64,000 nt of DNA. It comes from Paraburkholderia acidisoli (GTDB lineage: Bacteria; Pseudomonadota; Gammaproteobacteria; Burkholderiales; Burkholderiaceae). How positions within the stretch are numbered: position 1 is the stretch's first letter; every line of letters begins with the position of its first letter. Below, piece by piece: positions 11,831 through 19,868 of this stretch. The notes beneath the pieces are model-generated. The model did not search any database, had not been told where the DNA came from, and saw only the letters and a program-made list of their open reading frames with translations. The translations under genes and the position numbers were made by a program. Location of the stretch: positions 1,302,001 to 1,366,000 of the forward strand of contig NZ_CP046913.1 in the NCBI RefSeq assembly GCF_009789675.1. Direction: 5' to 3'.

Positions 11831-12469
11831 ATGTCCCAGTTCTTTCGGCTTCACCCCGACAACCCGCAACCGCGCCTCGTCAAACAGGCCGTCGAGATCG
11901 TTCGCGACGGCGGCGTGATCGCGCTGCCGACCGATTCGAGCTATGCACTCGCCGCGCGCATCGACGATAAAAGCGCCGCCGAGCGTTTGCGCCGCATTCG
12001 CGGGCTCGACGAAAAGGCGCTGCTTTCGCTGATGGTGCGCGACCTGTCCGAACTCGCGAACTTCGCGATGGTCGACAATCGCCAGTACCGGCTCATCAAG
12101 TCGGTGACGCCGGGGCCGTATGTGTTCGTGCTGGTCGCGACCAAGGAAGTGCCGCGCCGCCTCTCGCATCCGTCGCGCAAGACGATCGGGCTGCGCGTGC
12201 CGGGCCATCCGATCCCGCTCGCGATACTCGAAGAACTGGGCGAGCCGCTGCTCGCCTCCACGCTGATCCTGCCGCCCGACACCGAACCGCTCAACGACCC
12301 CGAGGAGATTCGCGAACGCCTCGAAAAACAGGTCGATCTCGTGATCGACGGCGGCGCGTGCCCGTGCGAACCGTCGACGGTCATCGACCTCACGGGCGAG
12401 GAGCCGGTGCTCGTGCGCGCGGGGCGGGGCGCGCTGGCGCCGTTCGGTTTGACCGCGGAAGAAGCATGA
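11831..12469 (+). CDS. YciO-type L-threonylcarbamoyladenylate synthase family protein
   Basis: 212 residues, typical of YciO (about 206). The YrdC/Sua5 fold signature is visible: GGVIALPTDSSYALAA, then KALLSLMVRDLSELANFA, TPGPYVFVL, and KTIGLRVPGHPI. Sua5/YrdC enzymes make threonylcarbamoyl-AMP for the t6A modification of ANN-decoding tRNAs. YciO paralogues share the fold, but their cellular role is less certain, so I give no tsaC symbol. ATG 11831 begins MSQFFRLHPDNPQPRL, the usual YciO N terminus, with no strong ribosome binding site. It follows the YciV-like PHP gene. Confidence 0.88.
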   Translation: MSQFFRLHPDNPQPRLVKQAVEIVRDGGVIALPTDSSYALAARIDDKSAAERLRRIRGLDEKALLSLMVRDLSELANFAMVDNRQYRLIKSVTPGPYVFVLVATKEVPRRLSHPSRKTIGLRVPGHPIPLAILEELGEPLLASTLILPPDTEPLNDPEEIRERLEKQVDLVIDGGACPCEPSTVIDLTGEEPVLVRAGRGALAPFGLTAEEA

Positions 12470-12507
12470 AGCACCGCGCCGCAGATCCGGCGGCCGAACC
12501 GCAATCA

Positions 12508-12523
12508 GGCGCCGCGCGGCGCC
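12508..12523. other. 16-bp perfect palindrome
   Basis: GGCGCCGCGCGGCGCC, a perfect inverted repeat 39 bp after the yciO-like stop. As RNA it forms a 6-bp stem with loop GCGC; there is no T tract. Confidence 0.5.
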
Positions 12524-12562
12524 GTGAAACAGCGCGCGGGCGAAATACCGGTAGCGCATTGA

Positions 12563-12568
12563 TACAAT
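12563..12568 (+). promoter_or_regulatory. Predicted -10 box very close to the M50 protease start
   Basis: TACAAT ends 10 bp before ATG 12579, so an mRNA from here would have a leader of only a few nucleotides. Confidence 0.35.
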
Positions 12569-12578
12569 AGCCCCCGCC

Positions 12579-13244
12579 ATGGAAGCCAATCTCATTCAGA
12601 CGATCGTCGTCTACGCGTTGCCCGTGATCTTCGCGATCACGTTGCACGAAGCCGCGCACGGTTACGTTGCGCGCCTGCTCGGTGACAACACGGCCTATGT
12701 GCTCGGCCGCGTGTCCTTCAACCCGATGCGCCATATCGACCCGATCGGCACGATCGCGATGCCGCTCGTGCTCTATTTCCTGACCAGCGGCGCGTTCGTG
12801 TTCGGCTATGCGAAGCCCGTGCCGATCGCCTTCGGCAACCTGCGCGATCCGCGCTGGGGCACGCTGTGGGTCGCGGCGGCGGGCCCGGCCTGCAACTTCG
12901 TGCAGGCGCTCGTGTGGGGCGTGTTCGGCGTGGCGCTGGCGGTGCTCGGCATCGACGAACCGTTCTTCACGCGCATGGCCGCGGCTGGCGTGGGCGTGAA
13001 TCTCGTGCTGGGCGTGCTGAACCTCTTTCCGTTGCCGCCGCTCGACGGCGGCCGCGTGCTCGCGGCGCTGCTGCCCACCCGCGCCAGCATTGCGCTGTCG
13101 CGTCTCGAGCCCTATGGTTTCATCATCGTGATGGTCCTGCTCATGACGGGGGTCTTCACGCGATTCTGGCTGCGTCCGCTCGTGAGTCTAGGTTACGACG
13201 CGGTGACGGCCATTCTCACCCCCCTTGTGTCGCTTTTTTCATAA
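12579..13244 (+). CDS. Site-2 protease family (M50) membrane metalloprotease
   Basis: 221 residues with about five or six membrane segments. The zinc site is complete: HEAAH at residues 23-27 (HExxH) in the first helix and NLFPLPPLDGG later (the family NxxPxxxLDG motif). It lacks PDZ domains, unlike RseP, and matches the compact M50 subgroup of unknown substrate. Intramembrane cleavage of a protein substrate is inferred from the family. It precedes trpS by 20 bp on the same strand. A -10-like TACAAT lies only 10 bp before the start codon. Confidence 0.92.
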   Translation: MEANLIQTIVVYALPVIFAITLHEAAHGYVARLLGDNTAYVLGRVSFNPMRHIDPIGTIAMPLVLYFLTSGAFVFGYAKPVPIAFGNLRDPRWGTLWVAAAGPACNFVQALVWGVFGVALAVLGIDEPFFTRMAAAGVGVNLVLGVLNLFPLPPLDGGRVLAALLPTRASIALSRLEPYGFIIVMVLLMTGVFTRFWLRPLVSLGYDAVTAILTPLVSLFS

Positions 13245-13264
13245 GTCGCTCTTTCCATAACATC

Positions 13265-14467
13265 ATGTTCCCAGACCGTATCTTCTCCGGCATGCGGCCC
13301 ACCGGGTCGCTGCACCTCGGCCACTATCACGGCGTGCTGAAAAACTGGGTGCGCCTGCAATCCGAGTATCCGTGCTTCTTCTGCGTGGTCGACTGGCATG
13401 CGCTCACCACGCACTACGAAACGCCGGATGTCATCGAGAAGAACGTCTGGGACGTGCTGATCGACTGGCTCGCGTCGGGCATCGACCCGAACCAGGCCAC
13501 GCTGTTCATCCAGAGTCGCGTGCCCGAACACGCCGAACTCGCGCTCCTGCTCGGTATGAGCACGCCGCTCAGTTGGCTCGAGCGCGTGCCCACGTACAAG
13601 GAGCAGATCGAGAAGCTGCGCGACAAGGACCTCGGCACCTACGGCTTCCTCGGCTACCCCGTGCTGATGGCGGCGGACATTCTGCTGTACCGCGCCTCGC
13701 TCGTGCCGGTTGGCGAAGATCAGGTGCCGCACGTGGAAATGGCGCGCGAAATGGCGCGCCGCTTCAACTACATGTACGGCCGCGAACCGGGCTTCGAGGA
13801 AAAGGCCAACGAAGCCGCGAAGAAGCTCGGCGGCAAGCGCTCGAAGCTCTATCACGAGCTGCGCAACGCGTATCAGCAGGAAGGTAACGACGAGGCGCTC
13901 GAACAGGCGCGCGCGATGTTGTCGGAGTCGCAAAGCCTGTCGATGAGCGACCGCGAGCGCCTGTTCGGCTATCTCGAAGGCTCGCGCAAGATCATCCTGC
14001 CGGAGCCGCAGGTGCTCCTGACGGAAGCGTCGCGCATGCCGGGTCTCGACGGCCAGAAGATGTCGAAGTCGTACGGCAACACGATCGCGCTGCGCGAAGA
14101 CGCGCAATCGATCGAAAAGAAGGTCCGCACGATGCCGACCGACCCGGCGCGCGTGCGCCGCACCGATCCGGGCGACCCGGACAAGTGCCCGGTGTGGCAG
14201 TTGCATCAGGTCTACACCGACGAACAGACGCACGAGTGGGTGCAGAAGGGCTGCCGCTCGGCGGGCATCGGCTGTCTGGAATGCAAGCAGCCGGTCATCG
14301 AAGGCATCCTGCGCGAACAGCAGCCGATGCTCGAACGCGCGCAGAAGTACATGGACGATCCGTCGCTGCTGCGCGCGATCGTTGCGGACGGTTGCGATCG
14401 CGCACGCAAGTACGCGACCGAAACCATGCGCGACGTGCGCGAGGCGATGGGCCTTTCGTACAACTGA
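13265..14467 (+). CDS. trpS: Tryptophanyl-tRNA synthetase
   Basis: Charges tRNA-Trp in the cytoplasm; class I enzyme. 400 residues, longer than the 330-residue enterobacterial form because of an internal insertion, as is usual in betaproteobacteria. HLGHYHG is the HIGH motif and GQKMSKSYGN the KMSKS motif. A segment with Cys spacing CRSAGIGCLECK follows near residue 340. ATG 13265 begins MFPDRIFSGMRPTGSLHLGH, the expected N terminus; the open frame to its left overlaps the M50 gene and is rejected. The methyltransferase gene starts 6 bp after its stop. Confidence 0.97.
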   Translation: MFPDRIFSGMRPTGSLHLGHYHGVLKNWVRLQSEYPCFFCVVDWHALTTHYETPDVIEKNVWDVLIDWLASGIDPNQATLFIQSRVPEHAELALLLGMSTPLSWLERVPTYKEQIEKLRDKDLGTYGFLGYPVLMAADILLYRASLVPVGEDQVPHVEMAREMARRFNYMYGREPGFEEKANEAAKKLGGKRSKLYHELRNAYQQEGNDEALEQARAMLSESQSLSMSDRERLFGYLEGSRKIILPEPQVLLTEASRMPGLDGQKMSKSYGNTIALREDAQSIEKKVRTMPTDPARVRRTDPGDPDKCPVWQLHQVYTDEQTHEWVQKGCRSAGIGCLECKQPVIEGILREQQPMLERAQKYMDDPSLLRAIVADGCDRARKYATETMRDVREAMGLSYN

Positions 14468-14473
14468 TCGCGC

Positions 14474-15103
14474 ATGACCGAACGCATGACGACGTCCACG
14501 CATGCCGGCATGGCCGAGCCGTCGAAATGGGTGCGCCGCTGGGCGCACCTGATCGCGCCCGGCGGCACGGTGCTCGACGTCGCGTGCGGTTCGGGGCGCC
14601 ACGCGCGCTGGCTGGCGGAGCGCGGGCATCCGGTGGCGGCGCTCGATCGCGACGTGGCCGCGCTGGCGAGCTTGCGCGAAGTGCCGAACATCGCGCCGCT
14701 CGAATGCGATCTGGAAGGCGCGCCCTGGCCGCTCGCCGCCGATGCGCGATTCGCGGCCGTCGTCGTCACGAATTATCTGCATCGGCCGCTCATGCCGCGC
14801 CTGATCGACGCGCTCGCGCCCGGCGGCGTGCTCATCTACGAAACCTTCGCGCAAGGCAACGAAAGCGTGGGCAAACCGTCGAATCCGGCGTTCTTGCTGG
14901 CGCCCGGCGAATTGCTGGCGGTCTGTACGCCCGCGCTGCGCGTGATTGCCTATCAGGACGGATTTCTCCCGCAACCGCGTGAGGCGTATATTCAGCGCAT
15001 CTGCGCGGTCCGGGAAAAATTGACCGAAGGCGGCGGCGAAAGAGCCGGTAACGTAACGGGTACTCAGGTCCTACCCCTGGCGCGTTACGATCTGACCGGC
15101 TAA
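14474..15103 (+). CDS. Class I SAM-dependent methyltransferase
   Basis: 209 residues. Motif [15 protein letters not shown] (about residues 34-47) and the following [10 protein letters not shown] form the S-adenosylmethionine site; [15 protein letters not shown] is the post-motif region. It resembles small TehB-like methyltransferases, with unknown substrate. It lies 6 bp after trpS, so the two are co-transcribed. ATG 14474 is used; Met5 and Met13 are alternative starts. dapA follows 43 bp later with its own -10-like box. Confidence 0.87.
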   Translation: MTERMTTSTHAGMAEPSKWVRRWAHLIAPGGTVLDVACGSGRHARWLAERGHPVAALDRDVAALASLREVPNIAPLECDLEGAPWPLAADARFAAVVVTNYLHRPLMPRLIDALAPGGVLIYETFAQGNESVGKPSNPAFLLAPGELLAVCTPALRVIAYQDGFLPQPREAYIQRICAVREKLTEGGGERAGNVTGTQVLPLARYDLTG

Positions 15104-15108
15104 TCCGC

Positions 15109-15114
15109 TACAAT
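15109..15114 (+). promoter_or_regulatory. Predicted dapA -10 box
   Basis: TACAAT 32 bp before ATG 15147, with a weak TTACGA 18 bp upstream. The inverted repeat CGGTT-T-AACCG (15117-15127) covers the expected start of transcription. Confidence 0.4.
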
Positions 15115-15146
15115 CGCGGTTTAACCGACTCATTTTCTGGCGTTTC

Positions 15147-16052
15147 ATGGCTAACGGCACTCAGGACGGCATCACGCTGCGCGGCAGTATTCCCGCGATC
15201 GTCACCCCCATGCACGAAGACGGCAGTCTCGATCTGCCGGCATTTCGCAAACTGATCGACTGGCACGTCGCGGAAGGGACGGATGCGATCGTCGTGGTCG
15301 GCACGAGCGGCGAGTCCGCCACGCTCGACGTCGAAGAACACATCCTGATGGTGAAGACCGCGGTGGAGCAGGCCGCGGGCCGTTTGCCGATCATCGCCGG
15401 TGCGGGCGGCAATTCCACGGCGGAAGCCATCGAACTCACGAAGCACGCGAAGAGCGTGGGCGCGCAGGCGTCCCTGCAGGTCGTGCCCTATTACAACAAG
15501 CCGACCCAGGAAGGCATGTACCGTCATTTCGCGAAAATCGCGGAAGACGTGGACCTGCCCGTGATTCTGTACAACGTGCCGGGCCGCACAGTCGCCGATA
15601 TGACCAACGAGACCATCCTGCGTCTCGCGGGCGTGCCGGGCATCGTGGGCGTGAAGGAAGCCACGGGCAACATCGACCGCGCCGCGCACCTCATCAAGCA
15701 CGCGCCGGAAGGCTTCAAGATCTTCAGCGGCGACGATCCCACCGCGATCGCGCTCATGCTGCTCGGCGGCCACGGCAATATTTCGGTGACCGCGAACGTC
15801 GCGCCGCGCCAGATGAGCGACCTCTGCAAGGCGGCGCTCGCAGGCGACGCGAAAACGGCGCGCGAGATCCATCTCAAGCTGCTCGCGCTCCACAAGAACC
15901 TGTTCATCGAATCGAACCCGATTCCGGTGAAGTGGGCGCTGCAGGAACTCGGCCGCATCGAGGGTGGCATTCGTTTGCCGCTGACGCCGCTCGACGCGCG
16001 CTATCACGACGTGGTGCGCGCCGCGCTGCGCGAAGCCGGTTTGGCGGGCTGA
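15147..16052 (+). CDS. dapA: 4-hydroxy-tetrahydrodipicolinate synthase
   Basis: Condenses pyruvate with aspartate semialdehyde, the first committed step to lysine and meso-diaminopimelate. 301 residues, a TIM barrel. GTSGESATL is the substrate loop, LYNVPGRT carries the active-site Tyr and Arg-loop, and GVKEATG holds the Schiff-base Lys170. The start ATG begins [22 protein letters not shown]. The E. coli-like pairing dapA-bamC is conserved: bamC (nlpB/dapX) follows 115 bp later. The stop codon lies inside a terminator hairpin at 16043. Confidence 0.97.
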   Translation: MANGTQDGITLRGSIPAIVTPMHEDGSLDLPAFRKLIDWHVAEGTDAIVVVGTSGESATLDVEEHILMVKTAVEQAAGRLPIIAGAGGNSTAEAIELTKHAKSVGAQASLQVVPYYNKPTQEGMYRHFAKIAEDVDLPVILYNVPGRTVADMTNETILRLAGVPGIVGVKEATGNIDRAAHLIKHAPEGFKIFSGDDPTAIALMLLGGHGNISVTANVAPRQMSDLCKAALAGDAKTAREIHLKLLALHKNLFIESNPIPVKWALQELGRIEGGIRLPLTPLDARYHDVVRAALREAGLAG

Positions 16053-16077
16053 TCCTTCAGCCGCCGTCCGTTTTTTT
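16043..16077 (+). terminator. dapA terminator that contains the dapA stop codon
   Basis: Left arm 16043-16052 (ending in the TGA stop), loop TCCT, right arm TCAGCCGCC 16057-16065: nine pairs with one bulged G. Then GTCCG and T7 (16071-16077). Confidence 0.7.
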
Positions 16078-16167
16078 AACCGCTGCCGCCATCGCCCAAC
16101 CGCTGACAGACCACCGACAGACTTCTGGCAGATCTAGGCTTAGCGTTCCCGTATCACGAAGGTCCAC

Positions 16168-17310
16168 ATGAAACGTTCCGCTCTTTCCCTCCACGCAACC
16201 CGCATGGCGGTGCTGGCGCTCGCACTTGGCTCGCTCGCAGGCTGCGAGTCGCTGAACGACATGTTCGCGTCGGATCGCGTCAACTACAAGGACACGCCGA
16301 GCGCGCCGCCGCTCGCGGTGCCGCAGGATCTGTCGTCGGCGCCCGGCGACCAGAAGTATGTCGCGCCGCCGCCCACGGCCACGCTCGGCGGCGCCACGCA
16401 GCGCACCGTCACGGCCGCCGGCAACGCCACGCTGGGCGTGCCGAACACGCAAGATCCGCTCGGTATGCACGTCGAGCGTGACGGCGACCGCCGCTGGCTC
16501 GTGATCGACGGCCGCGTGCCCGCCGACGTCTGGCCGCAACTCCAGGAATTCTGGACGAGCAACGGCTTCACGCTCGCGACCGACTCGCCGGAAACCGGCA
16601 TCATGACGACGAACTGGGCCGAAAACCGCGCCAACATTCCGGACGACTGGTTCCGCCGCACGATTGGCCGCGTGATCGACTTCGCGTACTCGTCGGGTAC
16701 GCGCGACCGCTTCCGCACGCTGGTTTCGCGCGGCCCGGACGGCCAGACCGACATCTCCGTCACGCATAGCGCGATGGAAGAAGTGCTCACGGGCCAGGAC
16801 AAGACCGGTTCGAAGTGGGTCGAGCGTCCGCGCGACCCGGCGCTCGAAGCCGCGTTCCTCTCGAAGATCATGCAGAAGTTCGGCCTGACCGACGCGCAGT
16901 CGAAGCAACTGCTGACGGACGCCCGTCCGTCGTCGTCGGCCGCCAAGGTCGCCGCGGGTCCGGACGGCACGACGCTCGATCTGCCGGAAGCGTTCGATAC
17001 CGCCTGGCTGCGTGTCGGTCTCGCGCTCGATCGCACCAACTTCACGGTCGACAACCGCGATCGCCAGAAGGGCATCTACTACGTGCGTTACGCCGACTCG
17101 ATGAAGGAACTGAAGGGCGACGGCCTGCTCGGCAAGCTCTTCTACAACCCGAAGAAGGCGACCAACGAGCAGGGCCCGGAATTCCTCGTCGCGGTGCGTT
17201 CGACGAGCAATGCGCAGACGCAGGTGGCGGTGGTCAACCAGAACGGTCAGATCGACACGTCGTCGGACGCGCAGCGTATCGTTTCGGCGCTCCACGCGCA
17301 GTTGAACTAA
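16168..17310 (+). CDS. bamC: Outer membrane protein assembly factor BamC
   Basis: Lipoprotein subunit of the BAM complex that inserts beta-barrel proteins into the outer membrane. 380 residues. The signal peptide ends in the lipobox LAGC (Cys26). The linker to about residue 75 is Pro/Ala-rich and probably disordered, and two helix-grip domains follow (MTTNWAENRANIPDDWFRR is typical of the NlpB/DapX family). GAAGGT precedes the start. It follows dapA as in many proteobacteria and is followed after 4 bp by the MBL-fold gene. Confidence 0.93.
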   Translation: MKRSALSLHATRMAVLALALGSLAGCESLNDMFASDRVNYKDTPSAPPLAVPQDLSSAPGDQKYVAPPPTATLGGATQRTVTAAGNATLGVPNTQDPLGMHVERDGDRRWLVIDGRVPADVWPQLQEFWTSNGFTLATDSPETGIMTTNWAENRANIPDDWFRRTIGRVIDFAYSSGTRDRFRTLVSRGPDGQTDISVTHSAMEEVLTGQDKTGSKWVERPRDPALEAAFLSKIMQKFGLTDAQSKQLLTDARPSSSAAKVAAGPDGTTLDLPEAFDTAWLRVGLALDRTNFTVDNRDRQKGIYYVRYADSMKELKGDGLLGKLFYNPKKATNEQGPEFLVAVRSTSNAQTQVAVVNQNGQIDTSSDAQRIVSALHAQLN

Positions 17311-17314
17311 CGCC

Positions 17315-18088
17315 GTGCGATTCGCGAGCCTCGGCAGCGGCAGCGAAGGCAACGCACTGGTCGTAGAAGCAGACGGCGGCGCGACGCTCACGCGCGTGCT
17401 GCTCGACTGCGGTTTCTCAGCGAAGGAAGTCGAGCGGCGCCTCGCGCGCGCGGGTCTCGCCGCCGACTCCCTCAGCGCGATTCTCATCACCCACGAACAT
17501 AGCGACCACATCGGCAGCGCGCTCACGCTGGCGCGCCGCTGGTCCATTCCGCTCTATATGAGCTGGGGCACGGCGCAAGCCGTGGGCGCCGACGACGCCG
17601 GCGTCGATCTCCACGTGCTGTGGGGCGACGAAACGGTGGAAATCGGTGCGTTGGGCGTGCTGCCGTACACCGTGCCGCACGACGCCCGCGAGCCCTTGCA
17701 GTACGTGTTCAGCGACGGCGCGAGCCGGCTGGGCGTGCTGACCGACGTCGGCGAATCCACGCCCCACATCGGCACCGTGCTGGGCGGCTGCGACGCGCTC
17801 GTGCTCGAATGCAATCACGATCTGGCGATGCTGGCGGCGAGCCGCTATCCGCCGTCGCTCAAGGCGCGTATCGGCGGTTCGCACGGGCATCTGAACAACG
17901 GCGCGGCGGCGGACATTCTCGAAGGGCTCGATCGTACGAAGCTGCGGCATCTGGTGGCTGCGCATCTGAGCCAGCAGAACAACACGCCCGAACTCGCGCG
18001 CGAGGCGATGGCCGGCGTGCTCGGCAATGCGATCACGGAAATCGCGGTGGCGACGCAGGAAGACGGTTTCGACTGGATCCTGCTCTGA
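17315..18088 (+). CDS. MBL-fold metallohydrolase (YycJ/WalJ-like)
   Basis: 257 residues, GTG start 4 bp after the bamC stop. The metallo-beta-lactamase metal motif THEHSDHIG (HxHxDH) is complete, with GVLTDVGE and LECNHD later supplying further ligands, and GGSHGHLNN. The opening RFASLGSGSEGNALVVE is typical of the YycJ group of presumed exonucleases or phosphodiesterases. Function is inferred from fold only. A bidirectional terminator follows. Confidence 0.88.
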   Translation: MRFASLGSGSEGNALVVEADGGATLTRVLLDCGFSAKEVERRLARAGLAADSLSAILITHEHSDHIGSALTLARRWSIPLYMSWGTAQAVGADDAGVDLHVLWGDETVEIGALGVLPYTVPHDAREPLQYVFSDGASRLGVLTDVGESTPHIGTVLGGCDALVLECNHDLAMLAASRYPPSLKARIGGSHGHLNNGAAADILEGLDRTKLRHLVAAHLSQQNNTPELAREAMAGVLGNAITEIAVATQEDGFDWILL

Positions 18089-18122
18089 GCGCCACGCGCA
18101 CCGCGTGCCCGATCGGCGGACG

Positions 18123-18156
18123 AAAAAAAACCCATGACGCAGGTCATGGGCTTTTT
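18123..18156. terminator. Bidirectional terminator between the MBL gene and the BI-1 gene
   Basis: Stem CCCATGAC (18131-18138) and GTCATGGG (18143-18150), loop GCAG, with A8 before and CTTTTT after. Confidence 0.85.
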
Positions 18157-18209
18157 GCTTTGGGGCGTGCGCTGAACGCCGGGTTGGCGTTCGGCGCCCG
18201 GCGCAAGCT

Positions 18210-18908
18210 TTAGTTACGATTGCCGCCGAAGATGCCGAGGATCGCCAGCAGGTTCGTGAACACGTTGTAGAGGTCCAGATAAATGGCGAGCGTGGCCGAG
18301 ATGTAGTTCGTCTCGCCGCCGTTCACGACGCGCTGGACGTCGAACAGCATGTAAGCCGAGAAGATCACGATGGCGAGCACGGACACCGTGAGCATCAGCG
18401 CGGGCAGATGCAGGAAAATGTTCGCGACGCTGGCGAGCAGCAGCACGACCACGCCCATGAACAGCCACTTGCCGAGGCCGGAGAAGTCACGTTTGCTGAC
18501 CGTGGCGATCGTGGCCATGGCGGCGAAAATCACGCCGGTGCCGCCGAAAGCGAGCATGATGAGCGACGGGCCGTTCGAGAAGCCGAGGATGAACGACAGC
18601 AGACGCGACAGCATCAGGCCCATGAAGAACGTGAAGCCGAGCAGGACGAACACGCCGGCCGAACTGTTCTTGGTGCGCTCGATGGCGAACATGAAGCCGA
18701 AAGCGATGGCGAAGAACGCCAGCAGGCTCATGGCCGGGCTGGTGGCCGCGAAGAGCGAGAAGCCCGTTGCGACGCCCACCCACGCGCCGAGCACCGTCGG
18801 CACCATCGAAAGCGCGAGCAGCCAGTAGGTGTTGCGCAGTACGCGGTTGCGGGTCTCGACCGAGGTGACGGTGCCGCCGCGGCCGAAGTTGTAGGGATAC
18901 TCGTTCAT
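18210..18908 (-). CDS. Bax inhibitor-1 (BI-1)/YccA family inner-membrane protein
   Basis: 232 residues with about seven hydrophobic segments. MNEYPYNFGRGG and SVETRNRVLRNTYWLLALSM at the N terminus, and SAYMLFDVQRVVNGGETNYI near the end, with conserved acidic residues, are typical of the YbhL/YccA branch. YccA is known in E. coli as a substrate and modulator of FtsH; a similar role here is inference. The start codon at 18908 has AAGGAG 6 nt upstream; the open frame beyond it is not supported. A good promoter lies at 18973-19001. Confidence 0.92.
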   Translation of the reverse strand: MNEYPYNFGRGGTVTSVETRNRVLRNTYWLLALSMVPTVLGAWVGVATGFSLFAATSPAMSLLAFFAIAFGFMFAIERTKNSSAGVFVLLGFTFFMGLMLSRLLSFILGFSNGPSLIMLAFGGTGVIFAAMATIATVSKRDFSGLGKWLFMGVVVLLLASVANIFLHLPALMLTVSVLAIVIFSAYMLFDVQRVVNGGETNYISATLAIYLDLYNVFTNLLAILGIFGGNRN

Positions 18909-18972
18909 GCTTTCTCCTTGCGTGAGACGCGTGGTTGGCGGCGCGCGCAAGATACGCGGGCCGCTTACTCGT

Positions 18973-19001
18973 AAGATACGTGCGGCGACCGGGAGTTTCA
19001 A
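18973..19001 (-). promoter_or_regulatory. Sigma-70-type promoter of the BI-1 gene
   Basis: On the minus strand TTGAAA (18996-19001), a 17-bp spacer and TATCTT (18973-18978). The leader is about 55-60 nt. This is one of the few promoters in the window with a recognisable -35. Confidence 0.55.
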
Positions 19002-19121
19002 CGGGTTGCCACACGGTTTGCGTTATGTTCTGGCAGCGTATTCCGCCATTCTTAAGCCTGGCTGAAAGGTGCGGCCGGCGAACCGCGGCCGGCAAGGCGC
19101 GGCTGCGGGCGCCACCAGCCT

Positions 19122-19163
19122 GGCTTTTGCGCCCCGGCTTTTGCGCCCCGGCTTTTGCGCCCC
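19122..19163. repeat. Three perfect tandem copies of a 14-bp unit
   Basis: GGCTTTTGCGCCCC occurs at 19122-19135, 19136-19149 and 19150-19163 with no mismatch. The unit is not a multiple of three and lies in no credible gene. Confidence 0.9.
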
Positions 19164-19273
19164 GCAAGGCAGGCGCGGAGAAGGCGAAATGACGCGATGC
19201 GACTCCCCGGATCTGATCCGCCAATCTGCTTTGCAGACCAAAGAGGGTTCAATCGCAATCATACATGGGAACA

Positions 19274-19300
19274 TGCTACAATAGCGGATTCATTTGAATC
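19274..19300 (+). promoter_or_regulatory. ndk extended -10 promoter with overlapping palindrome
   Basis: TGC-TACAAT at 19274-19282 is an extended -10 element. GATTCA-TT-TGAATC at 19287-19300 has perfect 6-bp arms and covers the predicted start of transcription. Confidence 0.5.
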
Positions 19301-19328
19301 TGTAACCTCTTAATTTCTTGGAGTTTTT

Positions 19329-19754
19329 ATGGCGATCGAACGCACCCTGTCGATTATCAAGCCGGACGCAGTGGCAAAGAACGTGATCGGTCAGATCTAC
19401 AGCCGCTTCGAAAACGCTGGCCTGAAGATCGTGGCTTCGCGCATGGTCCAACTCTCGCGCGCCGACGCAGAGAAGTTCTATGCTGTTCACGCTGAGCGTC
19501 CGTTCTTCAAGGACCTCGTCGACTTCATGATCTCGGGTCCGGTCGTGATCCAGGCGCTGGAAGGCGAAAACGCCATCCTGAAGCACCGCGACCTGATGGG
19601 CGCAACGGATCCGAAGAAGGCGGAAAAGGGCACGATCCGCGCTGACTTCGCCGACAGCATCGACGCGAACGCCGTTCACGGTTCGGATGCAGCGGAAACG
19701 GCACGCGTTGAAATCGCGTTCTTCTTCCCGGAAGTCAACGTTTACTCGCGTTAA
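19329..19754 (+). CDS. ndk: Nucleoside diphosphate kinase
   Basis: Transfers the gamma phosphate of ATP to other nucleoside diphosphates through a phosphohistidine. 141 residues, normal size. The phospho-accepting His117 lies in NAVHGSD, and [11 protein letters not shown] near the start is typical. TTGGAG precedes ATG 19329. It opens the conserved ndk-rlmN-rodZ-ispG-hisS order. Codon use is more A/T-tolerant than its neighbours, as expected for a highly expressed gene. Confidence 0.98.
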   Translation: MAIERTLSIIKPDAVAKNVIGQIYSRFENAGLKIVASRMVQLSRADAEKFYAVHAERPFFKDLVDFMISGPVVIQALEGENAILKHRDLMGATDPKKAEKGTIRADFADSIDANAVHGSDAAETARVEIAFFFPEVNVYSR

Positions 19755-19868
19755 TTCAACGCGCGTATTCGGCAGGTCAAAGTAGCATAGGGTCGCGAAC
19801 GGCGACGACGTCCACTGTCCGGTACCAGGTTTTGCGGAATCGGGTGGTGGACGCGCTCTCGCACTGAA

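Larger units (their letters stand above)
18909..19328. other. 420-bp intergenic region between the BI-1 gene and ndk
   Basis: No gene recognised. It holds the BI-1 promoter on the minus strand, a triple tandem repeat (19122-19163) and the ndk promoter with a palindrome (19274-19300). Confidence 0.6.
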
